A stretch of 64,000 nucleotides of DNA from Monoplex corrugatus (taxonomy: Eukaryota > Mollusca > Gastropoda > Littorinimorpha > Ranellidae). The position numbers were made by a program, and so were the translations under genes. The notes under the pieces were generated by a model that had not been told where the DNA came from, did no database searches, and saw only the letters and a program-made list of their open reading frames with translations. The stretch's first letter is position 1. Each line of letters starts with the position of its first letter. This document shows positions 25,321-37,099 of the stretch, piece by piece. Location of the stretch: NCBI GenBank assembly GCA_030674185.1, contig CM060307.1, positions 36,572,401 through 36,636,400 of the forward strand, written 5' to 3'.

Positions 25321-25576
25321 TACAAGCAACTTTCCATCCAAACAAGTGAGGCAAACAGGACTGTTCAACTCTCACACGTAACTTGATTTACATTTATATA
25401 ATACTTACTCCCCTCCTCTCTCTCTCTCCCTCTCTCTCTCTCTGTGCATCTGTCAAACTATTATCATCCCTATTGTAAGTGTGCTGCAGAAATAGGTTGC
25501 TGTCCTTAAAAATTTTTCACAATTACATTTTGCTGTTGTGTTCTATCCTATTCATCTGTTTTCTGTCTCCCTTCGC

Positions 25577-25710
25577 GCGCGCGCGCGTGTGGTGTGGTGT
25601 GGTGTGGTGTGTGTGGTGTGTGTGTGTGTGTGTGTGTGCGCGCACGCGCGCGCGCGTGTGTGTGTGTGTGTGTGAGTGAGTGAGTGAGAGAGAGAGAGAG
25701 AGAGAGAGAG
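25577..25710 (+). repeat. GC/GT/GA alternating tract
   Basis: GC run, GTGGT units, GT, GC, GT, GAGT and GA in series; strongly alternating purine-pyrimidine. Confidence 0.95.
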
Positions 25711-25941
25711 TACTGGAGCTCACGCCTTCCAAGCGGACGATACGACTTCAATCCCGATACGGGGAAAACTTTGTGCATGTGGCCTCCTGTCCACCCAGCT
25801 GTGAATGGGGCACCTGACCCTGTTCAGGACTGTGTAGGGTAAAAGCAGGAAGGGACAGGAGAATGGCACCGCGTGTATAATATTGACCCTGAACAGAGAG
25901 GAATAATTTTTTTTTCTCTTTGTTATAAGAATGCAGCGAGT

Positions 25942-26017
25942 GACCGCGTTAGCTCAGCTGGCTAGAATGCCATGTTGATAATGCAAGGGTCGTGGGTTCG
26001 ATCCTCAGGCGGGCCAC
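25942..26017 (+). mobile_element. tRNA-Ile-like pseudogene heading a composite SINE
   Basis: GCGTTAGCTCAGCTGGCTAG (A box), a loop with TTGATAA suggesting anticodon GAT, and GTGGGTTCGATCC (B box). The acceptor stem pairs only partly. A T-rich tail and a SINE family 1 body follow, an arrangement repeated at 54107. Confidence 0.65.
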
Positions 26018-26054
26018 ACTTTCCTTTGTTTTGTTTTGTTTGTTTCTCTGTTTG

Positions 26055-26750
26055 TTTTTCACGTGGCATGGTTTGTTCTTCTGACAAAGCTGTGGAAACA
26101 AGATCTGAGGTCACAAGAAGAGTCCTAGCCCGCAACATTAAAAACCTTGTCTGTTTGCTGCTCACCTTAATTAATGCTCTAATCATTCTGGTGGTGTCTG
26201 CTTATAAAAACTTGCCTGTTTCTTGCTCACCTTAATTGCTCTAATCACTCTGGTGGTGTCCGCTTATAAAAACTTGCCTGTTTCTTATTCACCTTAATGC
26301 TCTAATCACTCTGATAGTGTCCGCTTATAAAAACTTGCCTGTTTCTTGTTCATCTTAATGCTCTAATCATTCTGGTGGTGTCCGCATATAAAAACTTGCC
26401 TGTTTCTTGCTCACCTTAATGTTCTAATCACTCTGGTGGTGTCTGTTTATAAAAACTTGCCTGTTTGCTGCTCACCTTAATGCTCTAACCATTCTGGTGG
26501 TGTCCGCTTAAAAAAAACAAACTTGCCTGTTTCTCGCTCACCTTAATGCTCTAACCATTCTGGTGGTGTCCGCTTAGTGTTTCATAGATCCCTTCATCCC
26601 CCTTTGTCATTTCAAGACCATGTCAGAGCACAGCGCTTTGCACACACACACACAAGAAGTCTGTCAGATAACTCTGGCTGATTTGGACGGAGCGCATATG
26701 GAATTATCCAAGTTGGATGAATCCCTCTGGAATAAACCCAAAAGCCAACA
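26055..26750 (+). mobile_element. SINE family 1 copy with internal 62-bp expansion
   Basis: Head CACGTGGCATGGTTTGTTCT; the segment AACTTGCCTGTTTCTTGCTC to CTGGTGGTGTCCGCTTATAA is repeated about seven times (26110-26580); the 3' end follows (AGTGTTTCATAG, GGACGGAGCGCATATGGAAT, GGATGAATCCCTCTGG). Confidence 0.82.
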
Positions 26751-27414
26751 AAAAACAAACAAAAACGAAACACCAGTAAGAATGCCTGCCCCCCCCCCCC
26801 CCTACTCTCTCTTTCCGCCCGCCCCCTTCTCTCTCTCTGTCTCTCTCTCTCTCTCTAATCGACTTCGCACCATTATGAACAACTTACCACAAGCACACAG
26901 GCACCCGAAATAGCCAAAGAATGCCATAGCGTTATGTATGGGGAGGTAAATGCCAGCCATTCCGTTGCCATTTACCACTGGCCGATTAGACCAAGGCCCC
27001 AGTGCCCAATGGCAGCAGGTGAGGGTGGGGGAGCTAATCAGTTCACAAAATGCCAAGACAACACAGGCGCTGCCAGATGCTTAGTCCGTCGCCTCGGAGA
27101 CTCGAACCCTATCCCCTAGACATCCACTCATTGTATCCTCTCCTCCCTTCCTCCACCCCCACCCCACCCCGCCTCACCCTCTCTATCGACACGCAAGAAG
27201 AAGGAAGTGCACGCACGCACGCACAAGCAAAACGTATATATTCTCTCACAGCACACACAGACACACAATATGATGTGACAACGATACTTTATTACTCTAC
27301 GGTAGAAGTTATTAGCTAAAAGCCCTTTTTCACAAGGGCAGACTGAGCTGAGATCTTTCAAACTGCATGACAAATGTGGGAGAAGGCCTTGTAGAAATAA
27401 CGGAAGGGAGGGTG

Positions 27415-27431
27415 GGGAAAGAGAAAGAGAA

Positions 27432-27505
<74 letters not shown>
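27415..27505 (+). repeat. GA microsatellite
   Basis: GA and GAAA variants, about 90 bp. Confidence 0.95.
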
Positions 27506-27509
<4 letters not shown>

Positions 27510-27580
27510 ATGATGTGCGAAGGAGAGAAGGGAAAGGGAGATAGGAGGGACAGGCAGACAGGGAGAGATAGTGTCATCGG

Positions 27581-27773
27581 TTAACCCTTGGACTCCCGCA
27601 CCCTGTCTACCAGCATCCTGCATTGCCCACCACGCTTACAAAGCAAAAACTTAACCCTTTGACTCCCTCACCCTATCCACCACTTCCTGCAGGAAACTGG
27701 TGGATAGGGTGAGGGAGTCAAAGGGTTAATTTTTTTGTGTTGGTGGATACGGTGCGGGAGTCCAAGGGGTTAA
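27581..27773. mobile_element. Nested foldback MITE, best copy
   Basis: The outer pair starts TTAACCC at 27581 and ends GGGGTTAA at 27773. The inner 79-bp palindrome is 27651-27729 (TTAACCCTTTGACTCCCTCA to its mirror, centre CTTCCTGCAGGAA). The outer arms repeat the inner arm motif (GACTCCCGCACCCTGTCTAC). It has no coding capacity. Confidence 0.92.
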
Positions 27774-27934
27774 ACCACAGCAGTATGGCTCAGAGCCGGT
27801 TCCGCCCTTGCTATGATGCTCAACTGGGTACAATGCACTACTTGCCTGTAGATAACGAGCAACAGACACCGGGACTTTCTTGATTCGATCCTCATCCCTC
27901 CTCATCACCCACCACGTCTCTCCGGACGCATACG

Positions 27935-29220
27935 ACAAAGCATAACACAGACACGCATAGGAAACAAGACGCGGGAAAATGTTAAAGAAGAAATAGCGAC
28001 AAGGAAAAAATGTCACAGAACAAGAAATATAGTCACACAGGAAAATGTCATAGAAGAAATAGGGAATACAGCGACAAGGGAAAAATGTCACAGAATACGA
28101 AATAAAATCACACAGGAAAATGTCATAGAAGAAATAGGAAATACAGCGACAAGGGAAAAATGTCACAGAATACGAAATAAAGTCACACAGGAAAATGTCA
28201 TAGAAGATATAGGGAATATAGCAACAAGAGGATATTCCATAAAACAAGAAGTAAAGTCGCACAAGGCGAAGTCATAGAATAAAATAGAAAGTACAGCGAC
28301 AAGAGGAAATGTCATAGAATAAGAAATTAAGTCACACATGGAAAAGTCATTGAAGAAATAGGAAATACAGCAGCGACACGGGGAGATGTCGCAGAATGGG
28401 AAATAAAGTCACACATGGAAAAGTCACTGAAGAACTAGGAAATACAGCGACACATTGAAATGTCACAGAAAGGAAATAAAGTCAGACAGTGAAAAGTCAT
28501 AGAAGAAACAGAAAATACTGTGATATAGGGAAAAGCCATAGAACAGGAAATAAAGTTACACAGGGATATGTCATAAAAGAAACAAGAAATAAAAGTCACA
28601 CAGGGAAATGTCATAGAATAGGAAACAAAATCGCATAGGGAAATGTCACAGAATAGGAAATAAAGTCACACGAAGAAACGTCAGAAGAAACAGGAAATAA
28701 AGTCCCACAGGGGAAAGTCATAGAAGAAATACGAAATACAATGACACAGGGAAAGAGAATAGCAAATAAAAGTCGCATGAAGAAACGTCATAGAAGAAAC
28801 AAGACACAAAGTCATACAGAGAAATATCATTGAATAGGAAATTAAGTCTCATAAACAAATGTCATAGAAGAAGAAAAATAAAGTCACCTAAGGAAATGCC
28901 ACGGAACAGGAAACAAAGTCGCATAAAGAAATGTGACGGAAGAAATAGGAAATAAAGTCACATCAGGAAATGACAGAACAGGAAATAAAATCACATAGGG
29001 AAATTGTCACAGAATAGGAAATAAAGAGACACATGGAAATGTCTTAAAAGAAGTAGGAAATAAAGTAACAAAAAAAAAAAAAAAAGGAAATAAACTTACA
29101 AAGGAAAATGCCATAGAAGTTAAAGGAAACAAGTCACACAGGGAGACGTCTTAGAAACAGGAAATAATGAAACACAGAACATAGTCATAGTCATATACAG
29201 AAATGTACAGAACAAAAGTC
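27935..29220 (+). repeat. Long degenerate minisatellite (~37-75 bp unit)
   Basis: Alternating GTCACACAGGAAAATGTCAT and AGAAGAAATAGGAAATACAG modules, about 1.3 kb, very variable, with a poly(A) run at 29070-29086. Confidence 0.88.
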
Positions 29221-29639
29221 GTGACAGTATCTGGGATTTCAACAACGTTAAAAGAGTCATGGGAACTGGAGTGAGACAAGGGGAGGGGCACTAAGAGACA
29301 AAACTACAAACAAATGAGCAACAACAAAAAACTAAAGTCACGGGGAGGGGGGGGGGGGGAGGTTAGAGTGCGTGCGTGTGTGTGTGTGTGTAGGGGGGGG
29401 GGGCGAAAACACGAAAGAAGAGGAATGGAAGACCATCTGTAACGGTCAGCGATGGGTCCATTCTTGATCTGTTAATGGGGGTAAAAGAAAAAGACCGCCG
29501 TCGATCGACAAGATCGAAAGCACAAACAAGTAACTACGTTAATGACATGTTTAGGTAGAAATCGAACCATTCTGTCATAAATTCATGCACTGTCAGCTTC
29601 TATCTTCAGGTCAGTGTTAATAAAAAGTTGTTGTTTTTT

Positions 29640-29955
29640 TCCAACTGAGCTAACGGCTACTACCTCAGGTCTCGAGTTCAATCCCTGACAGCAATATGAA
29701 AACTGACAGCAATATGAAAACTGGCCTGTTCCCTGTCCGTCTTAATGCTCCAGTCATTCTGCTGGTGTCAGCTTTAAATTCATACGTACCATTTTTCCTC
29801 CCTCTCCCCCCCCCCCCCACCTCAATTTCAATCCTTTCCAGGGCATAGCTAGGGTTTGCGCAGGCTCAAGAAGTCTGCCTAATAATTACCTACAGATCTA
29901 GGTGGAGCTCATATGGATTGTTTGAATGCCATGAACCAACTCGAAATTTCTATCA
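29640..29955 (+). mobile_element. SINE family 1 copy
   Basis: Head CAACTGAGCTAACGGCTACT and CTCGAGTTCAATCCC; CTGGCCTGTTCCCTGTCC; GCGCAGGCTCAAGAAGTCTG; GGAGCTCATATGGATTG. A short internal duplication (GACAGCAATATGAAAACTG) is present. Confidence 0.75.
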
Positions 29956-30277
29956 TACGACTTTCCGAATTAATGTTTCATCCCCAATCCCCACCCCCAC
30001 CCCCGTCACCATACAGACTGACAAACTGCTTGCTAACAAGAAGCACAGCATGCAATTTTTTCCCCAGGATCATCGCACTCGGGATGGTTACCTTGTGCTC
30101 ATCTTTTTCTTTCCTTTATCATCCCATTTACTTCTTCACTTTAATGGCCATAGAAGCTGGCACAGTTTTTACAATGCGATGATGATGACGTCGATGAGGA
30201 TGATAATAATGGTTATGCTTTGAATTCCATCTTGGATTGAGACTGCATGACAGGGCTGTACCCTAACGCTTATTATC

Positions 30278-30546
30278 ATAATATATCCTGGTGTCAACCA
30301 GGCCCGTGAGATACAGACAGCTGCGGTGCCGGTAAGAAGATTTGAGCAACACCCTCAATGACGCATCTGTGAAGTGGATGAGACTCGACTGTGTGGTCTT
30401 TAGTCTTTCCAATGAGCTCACAGCAGTCCAGCTCTGGGTAGAGCTTAAAAATCCCACAATGATTTTTGAAGGTACTGATGGGGATTGGAACCCAAAACTC
30501 TCCAGTCGGTAGTCCGTTGCACTAACCACTACACCACGGCGACTGG
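30278..30546 (-). mobile_element. SINE family 2 copy
   Basis: Minus strand CGCCGTGGTGTAGTGGTTAG (A box), GGGTTCCAATCCCC (B box), CTTCACAGATGCGTCATTGA, GGGCCTGGTTGACACCAGGA, then a TTATGATAATAAG tail. It aligns over its length with 19128-19425. Confidence 0.85.
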
Positions 30547-30800
30547 TGGAGCATGCAGACTTTCTTGTCTGTGTTTGCTCGTTGGAACCAGAAGCTTCCT
30601 TTTGTTTCAACCGGTCCCCTCTCTCCTTTTCTCTCCATTTAACTGTAATCTTTCCTTCGTTCCACATTCCGCGCCGGCACTCTGGGACTCGTTAGATAGA
30701 CAACACGACACTATCTAGAAAACAAGGTACAATTTGTTCACATGCCAAGCTAAAAGAAACCAATGGTGGGGAGCTGATTTCGTTTTACCTAAGACGGGTA

Positions 30801-30930
30801 TGTATGTATGTATGTGTGTATGTGTGTGTGTGTGGTGCGTGCGTGCGTGCGTGCGTGCGTGTATGTATGTATGTATGTATGTATGCGCGCGCGCGCATAT
30901 GTGCATGAGCGCGTGTGTGCATGTGCACAC
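30801..30930 (+). repeat. GTAT / GTGC / GC tract
   Basis: GTAT 30801-30815, GTGC 30837-30860, GTAT 30861-30884, GC 30885-30896. Confidence 0.93.
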
Positions 30931-31979
30931 TATATGGATAATACCTATCAGCCAAAGGTTTCTCAGCATTTCAGGGGTGGATTTTCGTTTCATTTCGATC
31001 ACAGGCTCAATGGGAAAACAATCACAATTTAGGGACAATGTTGAGTAATGGAGACCACAACATGAAACTGTTTCGATTAGGATTTCTTGTTTGTTTATGG
31101 AAGGACTTTACCCAAGGCTGGATCAACACTTTGAGCCAAACACAAAACAGCGGCAACTGTGCATGGAACGAAATCAATGAGAAAACATGCCTGCGCTAGA
31201 AACCTGATATATAAATCAACAGCACTTTGGCTACAGGCTTCAGATGTGTCAATACCTGAAAAAGAATACCATTTTCTTTTTTTTTACCACCGGTTAAAAC
31301 AGGACACAGTGTGAAATACAACACAACTTTTGGCAAAAGATACAAAGAAAGAGTGAAAAACAACAAAAAACAACAAACCAAACAAACAAAAAATCTTGGG
31401 CCACGCTCCATACTGGTACAATTACGAATAATATAGTCTACAAACAAAATGGACACCAACTATCTTCACCCTTTGGGTCCTCCACAAGACAAAGAACTCT
31501 TTAACATCACAAAATGCGCGTGTAAAGACAACGGAAAGGGCGGATTATAATACGAGTTTACCCATCTCAAATGAGACAGCTGAGCTCTTCATCGCAGGCT
31601 TTTCGTCTGCCTGTCTGTCTGTCTGTCTGTCTCTTTTAACATCATCTAGATTTGTCACCACTGGAGCTTAAGTCCTGAAGACGGCAACAAGATCTTCTGT
31701 AAACCGAAGAGCAGCGTAATCAAACGATCATCGATACCACAGGGACGGCTATACAGCGTCCCTGCCTGCTTCATGTTTGTAGGGGAATTGGACACGAGAC
31801 ATTACCATCATCGTCATCATCATCACATCAAACTAGATATATTTCAAATTCCCATCGCATAACAATGTTCAACACCCTAAGTACACATAAGTGTGTGAAG
31901 TTGCGGAAAGAATAGATTTAAGCATGACTTGACCATTTTATTGTGGAGATTTTCATCCTTGACTGGTACAACTTGCACA

Positions 31980-31982
<3 letters not shown>

Positions 31983-32077
<95 letters not shown>

Positions 32078-32100
32078 TGTGAGTGAGTGTGTGTGCGCGC
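31983..32100 (+). repeat. GT microsatellite
   Basis: About 46 uninterrupted GT units, then GAGT. A GA run lies at 32250-32317. Confidence 0.97.
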
Positions 32101-32247
32101 GCACGCAATCCGTTTGTTGATTCTGACACTACATCTTGGCCTGACACTGACTGCTCTGGCATGGGTATAAGTTCAACCTTGCCACTTGATCTGATTTATT
32201 GGTTACAGCCCCCCCCCCTCCTCCTTCTCTCTCTCACACACACACTT

Positions 32248-32318
<71 letters not shown>

Positions 32319-32684
32319 GAGTGCACTTACTCACATATTCTCTCTTACATAAATTCACTTTGTCTGATCCCCACCCAAAGTCTGCATACAGAAAGCTGCC
32401 TAAACAGGAGACAGCCAGTTTCTTCTGTCATTTCATTTTACGTTTTAGTCTGAAACATTGAATAAACGACTGAATGACTCTCCTTTGAAAATTATTCCAT
32501 CTGTCTGTATATTATAATATATCCAAAAACAAGATGACAATTTCATACAGATCCTCTCTTGAAACAAGCCAAACCACAGATGCTGAGCTGGAAATCTGTA
32601 TTTGGTCTGACACGATTAAAATTCGCCTCAAAACAACAAGAAACCGTCAGTGAGGGATGATGTGCGCTCTCTCTCTCTCTCTAT

Positions 32685-32790
32685 GAGTGAGTGAGTGAGT
32701 GAGTGAGTAGTGAGTGTGTGTGGTGGTGCGCGTGCGTGGTGTGTGGTGCGTGCGTGCGCGTGTGTGTGCGTGCGCGTGTGTGTGTGTCGT
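32685..32790 (+). repeat. GAGT and GT/GC tract
   Basis: GAGT 32685-32706, then mixed GT/GC. Confidence 0.93.
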
Positions 32791-33124
32791 GTTCAGCTCG
32801 CACGCGTTTGTGTTTGACACCTGAGAGTTTAGCCCCACCTGATGAGTGACATCTCTAATCGTGACAGGTACCTGCGGGGTTGACACTGACATGCATCCCC
32901 CTGCCCCTTTCTCACCTGATATCTGTTGGACCACCTGTTCTCCCCCAGCATCTTCTTCCTCCTCTACTTTCCTATTTTGGCGTCTGTCCTTTTCCGCTTT
33001 TCCCAGTTTCCATGCAAACCTTATAATTTACCTATCACCACGCCTTTGGTTTTGATCCATGTATACTAATCTCGAACTCTGAATATTTTCCCCTCTAAAT
33101 CTAACACATATACATGCACGTTAC

Positions 33125-33300
33125 TCTCTCTCTCTCCCTCTCTCTCCACTAGACACACACACACTCTCTCTCTTTGACACACACACCACACACTTCTCTC
33201 CCCCCCCCCCCTTGACACACACACAAACACATTCTGTCTCTCTCTCGCTCTCTCTTTCTCTTCACTCTCTCTCTCTCTCTCATTAAAACACACACACACA

Positions 33301-33360
<60 letters not shown>
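33125..33360 (+). repeat. CT and CA microsatellites
   Basis: CT tracts with CA islands, then CA 33288-33360. Confidence 0.95.
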
Positions 33361-33361
<1 letters not shown>

Positions 33362-33534
33362 AATATAATCCAAAGAGCTTCCCTTTCTAATTTTTTTTCT
33401 TTTTAGAGACGTACAAGTTACACAACAGGAAGGAAGGACCCAATACACGAGCAAAACATGGTCAGAATACCGTAAATACTTTTGTGCAAACTATCAGCTT
33501 TCTGTCGTTACATGCAACCAGCAAAATTATACAA

Positions 33535-33830
33535 TTAGAACTGGAATACGAACTGTTCAAAGAGCATTCATGGCACACAGACAATTCCACATTCCCTTCA
33601 CCCAATCTGCCAGTCATGATTAGGCAGAATCCTTGACTCTGCTGCGACCCACCAACTCCAATCCCCACCCTAAGTACAGAAAAACAAGTTACGCATTGGC
33701 AAAATCTTGAAATGGAAAGGGGGATCTATGAAAACCGAAGTTGACACCACCAGATTAACTGATTAAGGTGATCATCAAACAGGTGAGTTTTTATAACTGC
33801 GGTCTGGGATCGAACGAAGAGTTTATATGA
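33535..33830 (-). mobile_element. SINE family 1 copy, diverged
   Basis: Plus-strand signs of a reversed copy: AGCATTCATGGCAC, GGCAAAATCTTGAAATGG, GAAGTTGACACCACCAGATT, GGGATCGAACGAAGAG. Edges are uncertain. Confidence 0.6.
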
Positions 33831-33860
33831 TTGTCTCAACCAGTCTCAACTATCTATCTT

Positions 33861-34060
33861 TCAGCTATCGAATGTCTGTTGTTGGACGTAGGCCTTCTCC
33901 AGCTGCTTCCATTCACTTCGCCAGTTCTTGTCAAGTCCATCTAAAGTCGTCTTTCCATCTAGTTTTCTGTCTTTCTCTACTGCGAGTGCCGTCTCTTGGT
34001 ATCCAGAACGTGGGTTTTGTTGTCAAACGATTGCCCATTCTTCAACTAAGACAATTCGCT
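33861..34060 (-). mobile_element. LINE 3' coding remnant (YVQQ-type C-terminus)
   Basis: Minus strand: NRLTTKPTFWIPRDGTRSRE and QKTRWKDDF, then a shift into DGLDKNWRSEWKQLEKAYVQ, QQTFDS and a stop at 33863-33861. The RGRPKTRW.DD...W...GEAYVQQWT pattern is a standard end of invertebrate LINE polyproteins. One frameshift is visible. It is fused directly to a tRNA-like sequence at 34077. Confidence 0.75.
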
Positions 34061-34076
34061 AAAAACTGTGACCACA

Positions 34077-34152
34077 AGGCACGAGGATCGAACCCACGCC
34101 TGAATTGTCACACAGCGCTTTATCCAAATTGGCCCAGTGAGCTAATGGGCCA
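34077..34152 (-). mobile_element. tRNA-like SINE head next to LINE remnant
   Basis: Minus strand CCCATTAGCTCACTGGGCC resembles an A box (TAGCTCANNTGG), and GTGGGTTCGATCC resembles a B box about 40 bp downstream. Acceptor-stem pairing is poor, so this is not a working tRNA. Confidence 0.6.
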
Positions 34153-34584
34153 AGTTAGGAAAGCCACTCTCCGGCAGCATGGTAATCGTAGCGGAAGGCC
34201 TCGCCAATCAAACATTTGCCTTGTTCACAATCCACAAAAGGGTTGTCAATGACAGGCTGACCTGAGGTGTGTAAAAATCGTAAGCAACTCCATCACAACG
34301 GTGTTAAAAGCACAGATCGGTTCCACGAGTCCTCCACCAGGTGACCCAAGTCTCAGCTGTGTCAACTCAAAGAGACGGGCTTTGCCTGGCCATAGGAACA
34401 CTTCTTGTGAACCGGTGAAAGGAGACTGAAGACTTAGAAAAACACTGGCACCTGGCGAAAATGTGGAGTAGAAAGAGACATGGTGGGGTGGGGTGGAAGA
34501 AGGAGAGGAAAAAGCATGGGGAGGGGTAGGGCGAGGGAGAAAGATGGAAGTGTCTCAAAACTAAATGCTGACCCATGCCAACAC

Positions 34585-34780
34585 TTAACCCTTTAGTTAA
34601 TTGTATGAGTTTATCCTTTCTCTCCCATCCCTTAGTATTGTTGAGTTATCTTTCTCTCCCATCACCTTGCCCACCAGGTTTCCACAGGTCTCTGGCAGGT
34701 AGGGCGACTCTGAGGAAGTTAAAGGGTTAAACTACCAAACTTGACTCAGGTCGACAGGGTGAGGGAGTGAAAACGGTTAA
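34585..34780. mobile_element. Foldback MITE copy, diverged
   Basis: TTAACCCTTTAG at the left; GTTAAAGGGTTAA internally; GGGTGAGGGAGTGAAAACGG and TTAA at the right. Confidence 0.75.
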
Positions 34781-35112
34781 AGCCACAAATCTCACCAACT
34801 CGCTCCGCGCAGGTGAAATGACAAGTTAACCACAGCTCCCGACCTGAAACCCAAAGAAAACCGGGGAAAGAGGAAGCGAAGTAGTGAAACCGAAGACCGG
34901 AGTATCGCGACACTATGGGGTGGACACTTCAGAACAAGCTGAGAGCTAGGGATAAGAGGCCGTGACCGATCGCAGCTGCCAGGACTGGGAACAAACATGA
35001 TCAAACCATACAAACAATATCTCTTTTCTGTTGAGAACCCGCAACATACTAGGGAAAAGGGAGCAAATGTTTCCATAACGTCTCCACGTTTTGAAACTCA
35101 ACGGAATTAAAA

Positions 35113-35164
35113 CGTGCGCGCGCGCGCGCGCACACACACACACATAAATATAAATATATATATA

Positions 35165-35232
<68 letters not shown>
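35113..35232 (+). repeat. GC-CA-TA-GT compound microsatellite
   Basis: GC 35115-35130, CA 35131-35144, TA 35153-35164, GT 35167-35232. Confidence 0.96.
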
Positions 35233-35234
<2 letters not shown>

Positions 35235-35639
35235 TACAATGCATTCGTTATTTCAGATTAGGCAGGATGTATGAACTAACATGAACAAGAACCACTAATA
35301 AAATAATTATCCACAACTGAGATACATTTCTCGTCATATCTTGTTCACTGACAAAGACAGACAAACGGACGGACAGACACATACACACGCGCGCCTGCCC
35401 ACCACCCACCGTCTGGTCAACATGAACCACCACCCCTCACCCATTCCATCCCAGACAGACAGACGGACGGACAGACACAAGCGCGGCCGCTCCCCCTCCC
35501 TTAACCACCCACCCCACACTCAGTGTCTGGTCAACAAGAACCACCACCCCTCATCCAATCCATCCCACCCTTTTTTAACACTGGAAAAAAAAAATTTTCT
35601 TCTTTCTTTCTTTTTCTTTTTTGAGACTGAAAAAGCGAG

Positions 35640-36030
35640 GAAAGGACAGGCAATAAGAGCCCATTGTAGGGGCGAGCTGCGCTGTTTGCTTTCTTCCCCG
35701 GCCAGGCCAGGGCTTAATACCAGTTTGATGAGCTATGGGCCCTTTGCCATTCACTTCATCAAACGCCTGTAACACCGCCACCCTCCTTTCTCCGACCCTT
35801 GTCCTGTTGACACAGGGTCCCCTCAAGGCCCAAGCAGACCCCTTCGGCCCAAGGGGCTGTTGTTGTCGTCGCCTTTTTCTAGTCTTTTTGCTCTGTCCTC
35901 CTGCTACCCCCCCCCCCCCCCCCACTCCGAATAACGTGCCCTGTAGAAAAGTGCAAGAAAACGCGTCAGAAGAAACGCTGTGGCTGTTCCCCCAAAACAA
36001 TCCAGCTCCTTTCCTTCTACCCTCCACTTA
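35640..36030 (-). other. Non-repetitive GC-richer island, function unknown
   Basis: The minus strand stays open for about 150 codons (includes FDEVNGKGPIAHQTGIKPWP), interrupted only by a poly-Gly coding C run at 35907-35924. Composition differs from the surrounding intron. No family match, no clear acceptor or donor. It could be a decayed exon, an unrecognised repeat or chance. Confidence 0.15.
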
Positions 36031-36063
36031 AGCTTTATTTCATGATTGTGATCGATCCGGAAA

Positions 36064-36330
36064 ACTGTGTGTGTGTTGTGTGGTGTGTGTGTGGGGTGTG
36101 TGTGTGGTGTGTGTGTGTGGTGGTGTGTGTGTGTGTGTGGTGTGTGTGAGTGAGTGGTGGTGTGTGTGTGTGTGTGTGTGTGCGTGCGCGCGCGTGCGCG
36201 TGTGGAGAGAGAGAAGAGAGGGAGGGAGGGACAGACCAGAGAGACAGAACGAGAGAGAGAGACAGAAGTGGTGGTGTGATGTGAGTGTGTGTGTGTTGTG
36301 TGAAAGAGAGAGAAGAGGAATCAGATGAGG
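36064..36330 (+). repeat. GT then GA tract
   Basis: Interrupted GT to 36203, GA-rich to 36330. Confidence 0.95.
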
Positions 36331-36475
36331 AGAGAGAGTCGCACTTCTGAGAGTGTGCGAAGCGATGAGGAAGGAGGTTGAGTGTGCACAATCACATATT
36401 ATCAGCATATTCATGTGCAAGTTTTCAAATCAAAGGGACTTCACACAACTGCAGACTAAAACAAAACAAACAAAC

Positions 36476-36476
36476 A

Positions 36477-36526
<50 letters not shown>

Positions 36527-36545
36527 CACACACACAACAAACAAA
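36476..36545 (+). repeat. CA microsatellite
   Basis: CA with two AACA interruptions, flanked by AAAC runs. Confidence 0.96.
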
Positions 36546-36675
36546 CAAAAAAACCGCTGCAATGGGTAATCGCGAGTCCATTTTTGATGGTATATCACAA
36601 TGTTTGGATCACGAAGAGCCCAAAACAAAGGATTTTTTAAAAATTACTATTGCCATCTATCGATTTGCAAATTCT

Positions 36676-36691
36676 GTGTGTGTGTGTGTGG

Positions 36692-36779
<88 letters not shown>

Positions 36780-36786
36780 TGGTGTG

Positions 36787-36847
<61 letters not shown>
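36676..36847 (+). repeat. Long GT microsatellite
   Basis: About 170 bp of GT with three GG interruptions. Confidence 0.97.
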
Positions 36848-36848
<1 letters not shown>

Positions 36849-37099
36849 TGTCAGGCGAACCCTCCGACTGGAAGTCACACGTTTACCCGCTTGACTAATG
36901 TTCCCGACAACAAATTAATATAAAACAAATTTTCCGAAATACAGTGTAAACAACAGACTCCCTGCAATACTACATACTATAATGATTTCAGTATAAAACA
37001 TCAGTAAAAAGCATTTTATAAATCAAACGTGAACACAATCAATGAGACAAGCGAGGAAAGGTGGGGATGGTGGGTGGGAGCACAGGTCAGTCCCGCGGG

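Noticed and set aside
25942..26017. Functional tRNA-Ile gene
   Set aside because: Acceptor stem mismatches and a SINE body downstream indicate a tRNA-derived repeat; 54107-54183 has a damaged T arm as well.
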